Origin: Geminocystis sp. NIES-3708
Lineage (GTDB): Bacteria > Cyanobacteriota > Cyanobacteriia > Cyanobacteriales > Cyanobacteriaceae
Reading direction: 5' to 3'
NCBI RefSeq assembly: GCF_001548095.1
Contig: NZ_AP014815.1
Location: 3,285,656-3,349,655, forward strand
Length of the DNA stretch: 64,000 nt
Shown here: in pieces, positions 28,832 to 38,762 of the stretch
Position numbering within the stretch: position 1 is the first letter of the stretch
Layout of the letters: every line of letters begins with the position of its first letter
Made by a program: the position numbers and the translations under genes
Notes under the pieces: generated by a model
What the model was told of the DNA's origin: nothing
Database searches by the model: none
The model's input: only the letters and a program-made list of their open reading frames with translations

Positions 28832-29269
28832 ATGAATTTGAATTTAGTTTTATTAGTACTAGAAAATTTTTTAAGAATTTTTGGTTTATTTTGGATTCTA
28901 GGAGGTATTTTTGCGCTGAAAACTGCCAGAGAATCTCAATTTATGGATACTTGTCTTGAGCAAATTGAAGGGAAAAAAGTAGATTCTTTAGTTACTAACT
29001 TTATGTTTATTGGTGGAATTTTAACATTATTAAGTGGCATTGGCTTACTACTTAATAATGATCAAACCATCATAATTTTATTAATTCTAGTTATCAGTCA
29101 ACTAATTTATTTTAATATCAAAAATAAAAAATTTATAAAAGCTAAATCAGAAGAAGAAAAAGAAGAATATTCTATTCAATCTACTACTTACAATGCTTTT
29201 CTCACATCTATTTATATAACAATTGTTGTTACCATAAAAATTATTATCAAAATTATTATAAACCTATAA
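28832..29269 (+). CDS. Small membrane protein of unknown function
   Basis: 145 residues with about four hydrophobic helices: LLVLENFLRIFGLFWILGGIF (5-25), FMFIGGILTLLSGIGLLL (50-68), IIILLILVISQLIYF (73-90) and TSIYITIVVTIKIIIKIIINL (123-145). A charged KAKSEEEKEEYS loop lies between the last two. No conserved motif is recognised. It follows the MITE directly, so its promoter may lie in or next to that element. Confidence 0.6.
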   Translation: MNLNLVLLVLENFLRIFGLFWILGGIFALKTARESQFMDTCLEQIEGKKVDSLVTNFMFIGGILTLLSGIGLLLNNDQTIIILLILVISQLIYFNIKNKKFIKAKSEEEKEEYSIQSTTYNAFLTSIYITIVVTIKIIIKIIINL

Positions 29270-29352
29270 CATATATCAATATTTTATCTGATAACTCAGA
29301 ATACCTATTGATATTTCATACTAATTAAATTGTAAACTGAATTCTGTAATAA

Positions 29353-30171
29353 ATGCTCATTAATAATTTTTCTTTGGTTACTATTATTAAAAATAAACTA
29401 ACAGATTTAATAAAAAAGGAAAAAAAAGAATTAAAATATTTTAATGATTTATCAAGAATTAATTTTTCTATAGAATTAAGTAAAAATGAAAGTCAAATTA
29501 CTTATAAAAGTTCTGTATGTTTACAGTTATCTAAAATCAACCAACAGTCTGCTGTATTTTTAGCAAAAATTTTAGTTGACATCTATAATCAAAGTAATAA
29601 TAAACTAGATATTTTCATCCAAATTTCTGGTAATGGTTGGTTAGAATTTATCATTAGCGATGAGTTTATTAATCACTGGCTAAATAAGGTTAATAAAATC
29701 CATTTTCTAGAGTTAAATAGAGATGGCATAAAAATAGATAAAAGTCAAATAAATTTTAATCATTATTATACTCATTCTCGTTGTTGCTCAATTTTAAAAT
29801 CTGCTCATGAACAAAATATAATAAGTCTCAATAGTATGGACTTTATACTGAATCAATGGAAAATAGAAAATCCAGTTAAGATTAACTATAAAATTATAAA
29901 TTTATCAGGAAGTTATGAGCAAAAATTGATTAAAGAATTAGTTATCATAACAGAGAAAATAGTCAACAATAAACTCAATTATCAAAATTCATTAAATAAA
30001 TTAAGTCAAGCCATTTTAGATATGGAATGTCATTGTCAGATTTGGGGAGAAATTTTACATAAAAACTTAGGAATATCTCAAAGTCGATTAGGATTAATTG
30101 CTATTGGCTTACACTATTATCAAAATCTTTTTTATCAAGAATTTAAAGAAAATTTACCAACACAAATTTAA
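29353..30171 (+). CDS. DALR anticodon-binding-domain protein, ArgRS paralogue without catalytic core
   Basis: 272 residues. Residues about 10-125 resemble the N-terminal additional domain of arginyl-tRNA synthetase in layout (ISGNGWLEFIISDEFINHWL corresponds to the GPGFINFxL region). The HIGH and KMSKS catalytic core is absent. Residues about 135-265 match the ArgRS C-terminal DALR domain: FNHYYTHSRCCSILKSAHEQ in the place of the usual QYAHARIxSILRKA. So tRNA binding is plausible and aminoacylation is not. Such proteins occur in other cyanobacteria. It sits 69 bases upstream of SelO on the same strand. Role unknown. Confidence 0.72.
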   Translation: MLINNFSLVTIIKNKLTDLIKKEKKELKYFNDLSRINFSIELSKNESQITYKSSVCLQLSKINQQSAVFLAKILVDIYNQSNNKLDIFIQISGNGWLEFIISDEFINHWLNKVNKIHFLELNRDGIKIDKSQINFNHYYTHSRCCSILKSAHEQNIISLNSMDFILNQWKIENPVKINYKIINLSGSYEQKLIKELVIITEKIVNNKLNYQNSLNKLSQAILDMECHCQIWGEILHKNLGISQSRLGLIAIGLHYYQNLFYQEFKENLPTQI

Positions 30172-30240
30172 CACATAAAATAATTTTAAAATTAAAAATA
30201 TCAAAAAAATATATAATTAACTCCTAATTCTTTATTTCTA

Positions 30241-31650
30241 ATGATTATGACAAATCCTTTTTTAAATCTTGAATATGAAACTGCCATGGAAAATTTAGGA
30301 GATAGTTATTATGAAGAAGTTTCTCCTGCTGAATTTTCCCAACATATACTAAGATTTGCCAACGATGATTTATTACCCGTCATCGGCTTAGATAAAAACG
30401 CCGTCAAGGAAAATGATTGGATAGAAGCCTTTGGCAAATTTCAAGGAATACGCCCATTTTTAGCTTTAAAATATCATGGTTATCAATTTGGTGCATATAA
30501 TCCCCAATTAGGTGATGGTAGGGGCTTTTTATATGGACAAATAAGAGGTAATAATGGCATATTATACGATTTTGGCACAAAAGGATCAGGAAGAACACCT
30601 TATTCTCGTACAGCCGACGGGAGACTCACCCTCAAAGGCGGAATTAGAGAAGTTATCGCTGGTGAAGCATTACATAGACAAGGAGTTAATACTTCTCGTT
30701 GTTTTTCCTTAATTGAAACAGGGGAATCTTTATGGCGAGGAGATGAGCCGTCACCTACACGTAGTTCTGTAATGGTTCGTTTTAGTCAATCTCATATTCG
30801 TTTCGGCACTTTTGAAAGGTTACACTATTTACAACGTCCTGATTTAATCAAAAATTTATTAGATCATGTAATCTATTATTATTATCCTCATTTAACTACT
30901 TCAGAGAATCCCTACATTGAATTTTATAGTGAATTAGTGGAAAGAGTTGCCTTATTGGCGGCGCAATGGATGGCAGCAGGTTTTTGTCATGGGGTTTTGA
31001 ATACTGATAATATGTCTATTACGGGGGAAAGTTTCGATTATGGCCCCTACGCTTTTATTAATACTTATGATCTTTTTTTTACGGCGGCTTACTTCGACTA
31101 CGGAGGTAGATATAGTTATGGTAATCAACCGTTAATTTGTCAATGGAATTTGGAATTATTACAAAAACCTCTCTCTTTAGTAATTCCTCATCAAGATTTA
31201 CAAGAAGTATTAACTAATTATAATCAATATTATGAAGAATTCTACCAAGGTTTAATGGTGAAAAAACTGGGGTTTAATAACTTACCTGATAATTTAACCA
31301 AAAAGTTAGTAACAGAAACCGTTAATTTATTAAAAGAAAGTCAAGTTAGTTATAGTCAATTTTTTGCTGATTTAACCTCTCAATTTAACTATGGTTGGCA
31401 TGAAAATGATAGTTTAATTTTAGAAAATAGTGACATTAATTCTTCTAACTTTGATACATGGAAAAAACTTTATCATCAAGCCTTGGAAAATTGTGTCAGG
31501 GAAGAATTAGATAATATAAAAAATACTCTTAACCAGTATAATCCTCAAATTGTGCCTATTAGAAATATTATCGAAGAAATTTGGCAACCTATAACCACTG
31601 ATGATAATTGGCAACCTTTTCATGATTTATTAGCAAAAATTAGAAGTTAA
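30241..31650 (+). CDS. selO: Protein adenylyltransferase SelO (YdiU family)
   Basis: 469 residues, full length. Pseudokinase-fold motifs: [16 protein letters not shown] (nucleotide loop), [11 protein letters not shown] in the form [15 protein letters not shown], then [22 protein letters not shown] and the active-site [19 protein letters not shown] with the metal-binding Asn and Asp. It AMPylates proteins on Ser, Thr or Tyr and has been tied to redox homeostasis. Bacterial forms act in the cytosol. An ATG two codons downstream (30247) could also be the start. Confidence 0.92.
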   Translation: MIMTNPFLNLEYETAMENLGDSYYEEVSPAEFSQHILRFANDDLLPVIGLDKNAVKENDWIEAFGKFQGIRPFLALKYHGYQFGAYNPQLGDGRGFLYGQIRGNNGILYDFGTKGSGRTPYSRTADGRLTLKGGIREVIAGEALHRQGVNTSRCFSLIETGESLWRGDEPSPTRSSVMVRFSQSHIRFGTFERLHYLQRPDLIKNLLDHVIYYYYPHLTTSENPYIEFYSELVERVALLAAQWMAAGFCHGVLNTDNMSITGESFDYGPYAFINTYDLFFTAAYFDYGGRYSYGNQPLICQWNLELLQKPLSLVIPHQDLQEVLTNYNQYYEEFYQGLMVKKLGFNNLPDNLTKKLVTETVNLLKESQVSYSQFFADLTSQFNYGWHENDSLILENSDINSSNFDTWKKLYHQALENCVREELDNIKNTLNQYNPQIVPIRNIIEEIWQPITTDDNWQPFHDLLAKIRS

Positions 31651-31680
31651 ATCTTAAGGCATCTTTCAGAATTTAAGATT
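31649..31680. terminator. Hairpin after selO
   Basis: AATCTTAA and TTAAGATT flank a 14-base loop directly after the selO stop. There is no following U-tract, so it is a weak terminator candidate between selO and the ATPase gene. Confidence 0.3.
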
Positions 31681-31724
31681 GAGAAGATAAAATGGAGGGA
31701 AAATTTTGGTTCTGAGTTCTAAAT

Positions 31725-34355
31725 ATGGTCTCAAACATTGAAGATAAACAGTTTAAGGGTTTGTCAGGACGAGAAGCGGCTGATCTCCTAAAACGATATG
31801 GTTACAATGAACTGCCGTCTAATAAAAATCGCAATTTTTTGGTGATCGCTTGGGATATCATCCGAGAACCAATTTTTTTATTGTTAATTGCCTGTGGTGT
31901 GATTTACTTATTTTTAGGTGATGCCCAAGAAGCTCTAATTTTATTAGGATTTGTGTTTTTTATCATTGGACTCGAACTTTATCAGGAAGACAAAACTGAG
32001 AGATCATTAGAAGCCCTACGGGATTTATCCAGCCCCCGTGCCTTGGTTATTCGAGATGGAGAACGTCAACGAATTCCAGGACGAGAAGTTGCCAAAGGCG
32101 ATTTGGTGGTTTTATCGGAAGGAGATCGTGTTCCAGCTGATGCAATTTTGTTGTGGTCAACACATTTGACAGTAGATGAATCACTGTTAACGGGAGAATC
32201 TGTTCCTGTCAGAAAACGATCAATTCAACCGCCAGAAAAGCCAGAAGAACTTGCCGTAACTTTACGACCAGGTGGAGATGATTTACCCTCTATTTATTCG
32301 GGAACTTTAGCCGTACAAGGTCAAGGTATTGCTGAGGTTCAAGCCACAGGCATTCATACCGAAATGGGAAAGATCGGTAAAGCATTACAAACCGTTGAGC
32401 AAGAAGATACAGTATTGCAAAAAGAAACTCGCAGTGTTGTTGGTAAATTAACCATTATAGCGATCGCCATTTGCGTTGTCGTTGTGGTCATTTATGGGTT
32501 AACTCGTGGTGATTGGTTGAATGGATTTTTGGCAGGAATAGCTCTAGCAATGGCTATTTTACCTAACGAAATTCCCGTGGTATTAGCCATTTTTCTAGCT
32601 TTAGGAGCGTGGCGATTTTCCCAGCAGAAAGTCCTCACTCGTCGAGTGCCGGTGGTGGAAACTCTCGGTTCGGTAACAGTTCTGTGTGTGGACAAAACGG
32701 GAACTTTAACCTTAAATCAAATGGCGGTTAAACAGTTATTTGTGTATAAAGATAATCATCCCTATCCCTACGATCTTACATTGCACGAGGGCAAATCCTT
32801 GCCAGAGGAAGTTCATCCGTTGATTGAATTTGGCATTTTAGCAAGTCGCAAAGATCCTTTTGATCCCATGGAAAAGGCATTGCAAAAGATTGGGCGGCAT
32901 TATCTGGAAAAAACTGAACACCTGCACTATGACTGGAAACTATTATATGAATATCCTCTTTCTGCACAATTACTAGCTATGTCCTGTGTTTGGGAATCGC
33001 CAACAGGAGAATTAAATGTTGCAGCAAAAGGTGCACCAGAAGCGATTGCCGATCTTTGTCATTTCACCGCAATCCAACAAGAAGAATTAGCACAATATAT
33101 TCAAGAAATGGCTAAAAAAGGTTTGCGAGTTTTAGGTGTAGCCAAAGGAAGTCATAAGGGGAATTTGCCCAAAACCCATACAGAAATTTCTGCCCCGTTA
33201 CCGTTGGAAATGGATAAACGACTACCTCCACAACAACATGATTTTGAATTTGAATTTGTAGGTTTAGTGGGATTAGAAGATCCCGTACGTCCCACCGTTG
33301 CTCCTGCGATCGCTGAATGTTACAGTGCAGGGATTCGGATAGTAATGATTACGGGAGATTATCCTGTTACCGCCCAAAATATTGCCCGTCAGATTGGACT
33401 CACTCCCACAGATAAAGTAATTACGGGTAAAGAACTAGAAAAAATGGGGTATGCCGAATTGCGGGATCGCATTCAGACAGTCAATATCTTTGCTCGTGTT
33501 GTCCCTGAACAAAAATTACTGATTGTTAATGCCCTCAAAAAGTCGGGGGAAATCGTTGCCATGACAGGGGATGGTGTGAATGATGCTCCTGCTCTAAAGT
33601 CTGCTCATGTTGGTATTGCTATGGGAGAAAGAGGTACTGATGTTGCACGGGAATCGGCAGATTTAGTATTACTCGAAGATGATTTTTCTTCTATTGTCCA
33701 ATCTGTTAAATTGGGGCGACGCATCTTTGACAACCTAAAAAAAGGAATGGCTTATACTCTCGCTGTTCATGTTCCCATTGCAGGTATGTCTTTAATTCCT
33801 GTTATCTTTGGTTGGCCCTTAGTATTACTACCCATTCATATTGCCTTTCTGCATCTAATTATTGATCCAGCTTGTACTATTGTCTTTGAAGCTGAGCCTG
33901 CTGAAAATAATATTATGCAACGTCCACCTCGCAACCCGAAAGAACCTTTATTCAGTAATCGAATTTTACGTTTAGCTTTGTTTCAAGGAATGAGTGTTTT
34001 AGCGGTATTGGTAACGGTATTTGCGATCGCTTATTACAATGGCAATGGGGAATTTGATGCCCGTGCTCTTGCTTTTACTACGCTGATTATCTCCAATCTA
34101 GCGATGATCTTAACTAATCGCTCTTGGTCGCGTACTATTCTTGAAACCCTAAAAACCCCTAATTTAGCCTTATGGTGGGTATTCGGCGGCGGTATTGTTT
34201 TTCTAGGATTAGTGCTTTATATTCCTCTGTTACGACATTTATTTAGCTTTTCCTTTCTACATACTGATGATTTGTTAGTGAGCCTTTTTTCTGGAATTGT
34301 TAGTATTTTCTGGTTTGAAGGACTAAAAATTTGGAATCGCCGTCAAACCAAATAA
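31725..34355 (+). CDS. Cation-translocating P-type ATPase (Ca2+-ATPase-like)
   Basis: 876 residues. The actuator motif TGES is near 148, phosphorylation site DKTGTLT near 324, nucleotide-binding KGAPEA near 448, TGD near 550 and the hinge GDGVNDAPALKSAHVGIAMG near 620. About ten membrane helices. Helix 4 carries PNEIP near the ion site, where PEEIP or PEGLP would be usual, and there is no CPC motif, so it is not a heavy-metal P1B pump. It belongs to the Ca2+/Mn2+-type P2 branch or near it; the ion is not certain. A HIP1 octamer occurs three times. Confidence 0.85.
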   Translation: MVSNIEDKQFKGLSGREAADLLKRYGYNELPSNKNRNFLVIAWDIIREPIFLLLIACGVIYLFLGDAQEALILLGFVFFIIGLELYQEDKTERSLEALRDLSSPRALVIRDGERQRIPGREVAKGDLVVLSEGDRVPADAILLWSTHLTVDESLLTGESVPVRKRSIQPPEKPEELAVTLRPGGDDLPSIYSGTLAVQGQGIAEVQATGIHTEMGKIGKALQTVEQEDTVLQKETRSVVGKLTIIAIAICVVVVVIYGLTRGDWLNGFLAGIALAMAILPNEIPVVLAIFLALGAWRFSQQKVLTRRVPVVETLGSVTVLCVDKTGTLTLNQMAVKQLFVYKDNHPYPYDLTLHEGKSLPEEVHPLIEFGILASRKDPFDPMEKALQKIGRHYLEKTEHLHYDWKLLYEYPLSAQLLAMSCVWESPTGELNVAAKGAPEAIADLCHFTAIQQEELAQYIQEMAKKGLRVLGVAKGSHKGNLPKTHTEISAPLPLEMDKRLPPQQHDFEFEFVGLVGLEDPVRPTVAPAIAECYSAGIRIVMITGDYPVTAQNIARQIGLTPTDKVITGKELEKMGYAELRDRIQTVNIFARVVPEQKLLIVNALKKSGEIVAMTGDGVNDAPALKSAHVGIAMGERGTDVARESADLVLLEDDFSSIVQSVKLGRRIFDNLKKGMAYTLAVHVPIAGMSLIPVIFGWPLVLLPIHIAFLHLIIDPACTIVFEAEPAENNIMQRPPRNPKEPLFSNRILRLALFQGMSVLAVLVTVFAIAYYNGNGEFDARALAFTTLIISNLAMILTNRSWSRTILETLKTPNLALWWVFGGGIVFLGLVLYIPLLRHLFSFSFLHTDDLLVSLFSGIVSIFWFEGLKIWNRRQTK

Positions 34356-34412
34356 ATTAAAATCAACAACCCACAAATGGACACTTAGCAAAATTTGGGG
34401 GAAAAATCGCAA

Positions 34413-34925
34413 TTATTTCTGTTTTTCGGCACTAATTAAAGATTTTCCTAATGCTTGTAGTTCTGTCGTCAATTTAGCTCCATCAGGTTTATTCGCCTCA
34501 AACAAAGTGTTAAGGGTAGTCATGTGCCGATTAATTTCTTCACAGGTTACTGCCGATGTGTTTTTAACCGTGCCTTCCAAACTTGCCCAGTTTTCTTGAA
34601 TTTTTATAAATTCCTGTTGTGCCGTAACCATATCGCCAGATTGAACAGAGGATAAGGTATTGGAAACAGCAACAGACATACCTTGCAGACCATCTTTGAT
34701 TACAATGACATCATTAACTGCACTTTTGGCTGACTCAGTAGCCTTTTCTACAGCAGTTTTAGAATTATTTATTTTAGTTTGAGCAGATTGAGTCGCTTTT
34801 TCAGTGGCTATTTTGGCTTTATCGACAGTGGATTGGGCTGTATCCGCTGCTTTTTGAATACTACCGTCACAGCTAGTGAGAAAGAGTAAACTGATGATTA
34901 AAAGAACAAAAGTTTGAAAACGCAT
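34413..34925 (-). CDS. Putative lipoprotein with Ala/Lys-rich coiled coil
   Basis: 170 residues. A type II signal peptide with lipobox LTSC places the modified Cys at 19. Residues about 25-75 are near-heptad repeats of the form TAQSTVDKAK, KATQSAQTK and KATESAKSA, like apolipoprotein-type amphipathic helices. The C-terminal part has one further Cys (AVTCEEINRH). Exported and lipid-anchored; function unknown. Divergent from the next lipoprotein gene, 135 bases away. Confidence 0.65.
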   Translation of the reverse strand: MRFQTFVLLIISLLFLTSCDGSIQKAADTAQSTVDKAKIATEKATQSAQTKINNSKTAVEKATESAKSAVNDVIVIKDGLQGMSVAVSNTLSSVQSGDMVTAQQEFIKIQENWASLEGTVKNTSAVTCEEINRHMTTLNTLFEANKPDGAKLTTELQALGKSLISAEKQK

Positions 34926-35060
34926 AATTATTATCGGGTGATAACGCTCCTATAATATCTGATCTTAATAGTAATAATTAGATTCTTCAAAGGTTACTCC
35001 ATTGATCAGCTACTATCGTTATCATTAAATCAGTAAAATTCGTTACCAATAAAAAGTCTT

Positions 35061-36311
35061 ATGTTAAAAAAAATATTCTCTTGGCTAACTATAATTATTT
35101 TTAGCTGTACTTTAATTGCTTGTAATAATGATACCATCGATAGCGTACAAGCCTTTAATAGTGACTCTAAACCACCTATTCCTAACGTTAAAAATATCGC
35201 CGAAGTTGCACCCCCTGCGTTAATTCAACAACTGAATCAAAATTTTACTACATCTCAACCACAAGTTAAAATTCTTACTCCTAATAACAATGAAGTCTTA
35301 AACACCAAAGATGTGTCGGTAACTTTCGATGTAAAGGGATTAGATATTTTTAAAGATGAAGAATTACAAATGGGTTCTCATTTACATTTTTTCGTTGATA
35401 ATAAACCCTATCAAGCTATTTATAGCATAGAAAAGCCAATTATATTATCAGATTTAACCCCCGGTACTCATACTATCAGAGTTTTTGCTTCTCGTCCTTG
35501 GCATGAAAGTTTTAAAAACGAAGGTGCTTACGCTCAAACTACTTTTCATGTTTTTACCCCCACAGAAGATAATCACCCTTCTGATACTCTACCTTTACTT
35601 ACCTATAGTCGCCCTCAAGGAGTTTATGGTGCACAACCAATTATGTTAGATTTTTATTTAACTAACGCACCTCTTCATGTGGTAGCGAAAGAAAATCCTG
35701 ATGATGATATTGCTGATTGGCGTATTCGGGTTACGATTAATGGGGAATCTTTTTTATTAGATACATGGCAACCGATTTATTTAACTGGTTTTAATAAAGG
35801 ACAAAATTGGGTTAAATTAGAATTTATTGATGAGAATGGTGATGTGATTAAGAATGCTTTTAATAGTACTGTAAGAGCCATCGAATATGACCCTAAAACT
35901 AAAGATACTTTAGCAAAATTAGTTACAGGTAAAATTAGTTTAAATAAAGCTCAGGCTATAACTATTCGTAACTATGAAAGTGCAGAAGAACAAACTATAA
36001 TTCAAGAAGAAGTTACTGAAGAAGAAAATATAGAAGAAAATATTGAGGAATCTTCACCGACTGTAAATCTTGAAGAAAAAGAAGTTATTAAAGAAGAAGA
36101 AAAAGAAAATATAGAATCTTTACCAGTTTTAAATACCGATAAAAATCAACCTCTACTTGAAGAAGAATCTGAAGTTGTAAAGGAAGAAAATCTTAATATT
36201 GAAACAAAAAAAATTGAAATTCAACCAGAATTAAATATAGATAACAATCAAGAAAATCTTTCACCTATTGAATCTTTCAACAAAGAGAATAATCAAAATA
36301 CACCAACATAA
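35061..36311 (+). CDS. Putative lipoprotein, cyanobacterial conserved, with Glu-rich tail
   Basis: 416 residues. Signal peptide with lipobox LIAC (Cys21). Residues about 70-165 look like an Ig-like beta domain (VKILTPNNNEVLNTKDVSVTFDVKG, DLTPGTHTIRVFASRPWHES). A second beta-rich part at about 180-290 includes NAPLHVVAKENPDDDIADWRIRVTINGESF. From about 310 the tail is dominated by Glu, Asn and Lys and is probably disordered. I do not recognise a function. Confidence 0.65.
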   Translation: MLKKIFSWLTIIIFSCTLIACNNDTIDSVQAFNSDSKPPIPNVKNIAEVAPPALIQQLNQNFTTSQPQVKILTPNNNEVLNTKDVSVTFDVKGLDIFKDEELQMGSHLHFFVDNKPYQAIYSIEKPIILSDLTPGTHTIRVFASRPWHESFKNEGAYAQTTFHVFTPTEDNHPSDTLPLLTYSRPQGVYGAQPIMLDFYLTNAPLHVVAKENPDDDIADWRIRVTINGESFLLDTWQPIYLTGFNKGQNWVKLEFIDENGDVIKNAFNSTVRAIEYDPKTKDTLAKLVTGKISLNKAQAITIRNYESAEEQTIIQEEVTEEENIEENIEESSPTVNLEEKEVIKEEEKENIESLPVLNTDKNQPLLEEESEVVKEENLNIETKKIEIQPELNIDNNQENLSPIESFNKENNQNTPT

Positions 36312-36713
36312 AAAATAAAATTTCATGGAGAGACGTTGCCCTTAATGTCTCTACCATAAATGACTCATGATTATTATAAAAAATAATTAGAATACATTTC
36401 CTTAAACGAGATACTTATGTAAACATTCTTAATCCTAAAATTGACATTTTTATTTATAAGTGTTATTTTTAAATACTAAAATAATCGAAGATAGTGCATT
36501 AATAAAAAAATGTGCAAAAATAAAGTTTCCATAATACTATTTTTTAAAGAATACACATTAATGTTTCAAAGAATAAAACTATTGCAAGAGTGCTTACTCC
36601 CCGTCACCGACAAACTTTGTCAACCCCTAATTCAAAAATTTTATACTCAAAATTTTTGATAAATAAATTGCTTAAACTGAGATAATAGAATTCAGAACTT
36701 CATCCTTCAAAGA
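36312..36713. other. Spacer with a dispersed GAGACGTT palindrome and a tiny ORF
   Basis: A hairpin at 36325-36357 (ATGG, AGAGACGTT, loop, AATGTCTCT, CCAT) looks like a worn copy of the GTAGAGACGTT palindrome found throughout cyanobacterial genomes; it may end transcription of the upstream gene. A 32-codon frame at 36561-36659 begins MFQRIKLLQECLLPVTDK but has no clear ribosome-binding site or homologue that I know, so I do not call it a gene. The remainder is AT-rich. Confidence 0.4.
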
Positions 36714-37385
36714 ATGTCAAAAGTTATTATTATTGTTAACGCACAAGTAAATAAAGGTAAAATTAGTGCTAATGCACCAGTTGCACAAAAAATGGCTCTA
36801 GCGTTGAGTAAAAGTATTACAGAATCAAATTCTTGTCATAAAATAGAAATCGTTAGTGGTGCAGATTTGTGGTCAAAATCATTACCAATATCAGATTCAG
36901 ATGAAGATACCATTTATTGTCCTTTAACGATTAAATTGCCAGACTGGTTTCATTTTCCCGCCCAACACATTTACTATGCTTGTCGGGATGTAGAAAAAAG
37001 AAGAAAATGGGTACAACAACATTTCAATCATAAAACAAGTAAAGATAATTTATGGCTCGGAGATTTATGGTTACCTATAATTTTTACCCCTGAAAAATTG
37101 ATTTATAGTGATATTATTGGGGAAGGAATTTTGCCAAATGATTATCAACAACCCCAAAATTTACCTTCAGAAATTTATACTGATTTGCAAACATTGGCAA
37201 AAGAGTTACTTAATTCAATTCAAGCAATACCCTCTGTTTATCTTTTACAATTTCGGATGTTAGATGATAATATCATTTTCGATCGCCTGTGGCCTTTTCC
37301 TGCTTCTTCTGCCATTGCCTCTATCAATGTTCATAAACCTGATTTATTCGCTCACCATTGGCATTGTTTAAGTGGGAGCTTCTAA
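36714..37385 (+). CDS. Conserved hypothetical protein
   Basis: 223 residues, no signal peptide or membrane helix. Motifs that stand out are VIIIVNAQVNKGKISANAP at the N-terminus, ADLWSKSLP, KLPDWFHFPAQHIYY and a C-terminal DRLWPFPASSAIASINVHKPDLFAHHWH. I do not recognise the family. The 3' end overlaps the convergent QEGLA-peptidase gene by 18 bases, which supports both reading frames. Confidence 0.6.
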   Translation: MSKVIIIVNAQVNKGKISANAPVAQKMALALSKSITESNSCHKIEIVSGADLWSKSLPISDSDEDTIYCPLTIKLPDWFHFPAQHIYYACRDVEKRRKWVQQHFNHKTSKDNLWLGDLWLPIIFTPEKLIYSDIIGEGILPNDYQQPQNLPSEIYTDLQTLAKELLNSIQAIPSVYLLQFRMLDDNIIFDRLWPFPASSAIASINVHKPDLFAHHWHCLSGSF

Positions 37386-38678
37386 ATTTAAAGGACAATT
37401 AATAATGGGTGTATCCCCTAATAAACGACTGGCTACTTTCGTGGAAGTGTCTAAATCAATTTTGCGCATAAAAGTAGAATAGGTTAATAATGCTAACAAA
37501 GAACGGGGATCAATAATCCAAGGGGGGAGATATTTAGGTAACTTACACAATCCTAAATCAGTTAATTCTGCTAATGCAGGTAAATCCATTATGTCTAATT
37601 TACCGCAAAACATTAATCTTAAACAATCGGCTCTCCCCGCTGAAAACATGGCATTGATGGCACTACTAACCATTAATAAGCCGAATAAATAAACCACATC
37701 TTTAGTAAAAGGTGTACTTCCTGTGATAACTCCTCCACGAAAAACCCTTCTAGCACTTTCAAAGGATTGATCTTTTTTCCCCTCCGTGCGATCGAAAAAA
37801 TATTTATAGACATCAATAAAATCCGCACCATCAATAGCCATCTGAATGGCAAAAACTCGATCTGCTAATCTTTGAAACCGATTTAATTCCATACTACCGC
37901 TAATAACTTCAGCAAAGACAGCCAATCCTTCTTGAGTACAAGTTGTGCCAATATGTCCTTCCCCTAAAATGGGTAATTTATCTTGTTTTTTACCGTTAAT
38001 GGAAGTTAAAACATGGATAAAACCCTCATGATTAATTAATTGAATACAATCTCTATCAGTAAATTTAGCATCTCGACGAAGACGAATTTGTTTAGAAGTA
38101 GCTAAAGCATTAGCTGATAGGTTATCTAAAATGACAATTTCAGGGGCATCTTCTCCAAAGTGAGGTTTGAGGGCTAAGTCGATTTTTAAGGCTATTTCTT
38201 CCGCAGAATAGATTGTTGGAGAATGAATTTTAAATTGAAGTTCATTTAAGCGATCAACATTATCTCTAATACTTTGAGCCAATTGTAAGAGGGTTTTATC
38301 ATCATAACGTAAAGGAGCAGTGGGTTCACCATAAGCTAGACGACTGAAGGAAAAAAAATCAGATTTACCTACATTAGCCAACATTCTAGCCGCTTTTTCA
38401 ATGGCATCTCCCTGACGTTCTAGCCAAAAGTCAACTTTTGAACTTTGAGGAAAAATATTTTTTCGAGCTTCCCTAAGAATATCAATAACAGGAGCAGGAT
38501 TGAAAGGAATATAGTTAACATCAGGCAATTTTTGGCATTGATGAGCGAAAAAATCTTCTTTTACTTGAGGATTCCAGCTAATGGTTTTGAGAATACGAAT
38601 CTGCTTATTAGCTTGTTGTAATAAACTAGCTACAGAACAAATTCTGACTTTTTCTTTTTCAGTATGTAAATCACTCAT
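37368..38678 (-). CDS. QEGLA-motif putative metallopeptidase (DUF1704 / MATCAP-like)
   Basis: 436 residues. The family signature is present: NHEGFIHVLTSINGKK supplies an HExxxH zinc site (about 218-223) and TCTQEGLAVFAE near 250 supplies the downstream Glu of the QEGLA motif. Bacterial members were annotated as flavohaemoglobin expression-modulating; eukaryotic relatives (MATCAP) are carboxypeptidases that remove a terminal Tyr. The substrate here is unknown. Cytosolic. It follows the TPR-CHAT gene by 84 bases on the same strand. Confidence 0.82.
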   Translation of the reverse strand: MSDLHTEKEKVRICSVASLLQQANKQIRILKTISWNPQVKEDFFAHQCQKLPDVNYIPFNPAPVIDILREARKNIFPQSSKVDFWLERQGDAIEKAARMLANVGKSDFFSFSRLAYGEPTAPLRYDDKTLLQLAQSIRDNVDRLNELQFKIHSPTIYSAEEIALKIDLALKPHFGEDAPEIVILDNLSANALATSKQIRLRRDAKFTDRDCIQLINHEGFIHVLTSINGKKQDKLPILGEGHIGTTCTQEGLAVFAEVISGSMELNRFQRLADRVFAIQMAIDGADFIDVYKYFFDRTEGKKDQSFESARRVFRGGVITGSTPFTKDVVYLFGLLMVSSAINAMFSAGRADCLRLMFCGKLDIMDLPALAELTDLGLCKLPKYLPPWIIDPRSLLALLTYSTFMRKIDLDTSTKVASRLLGDTPIINCPLNLEAPT

Positions 38679-38762
38679 GAAGATTAATAATTAAAGGAAT
38701 AAAAATTAGAAATTCTCCTTCTGAAAATAAATATAGCAAGATATTCTCAGATTCATTTTATT

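Noticed and set aside
36561-36659. 32-codon frame in the spacer before the hypothetical gene
   Set aside because: No ribosome-binding site or recognisable family; too short to support.
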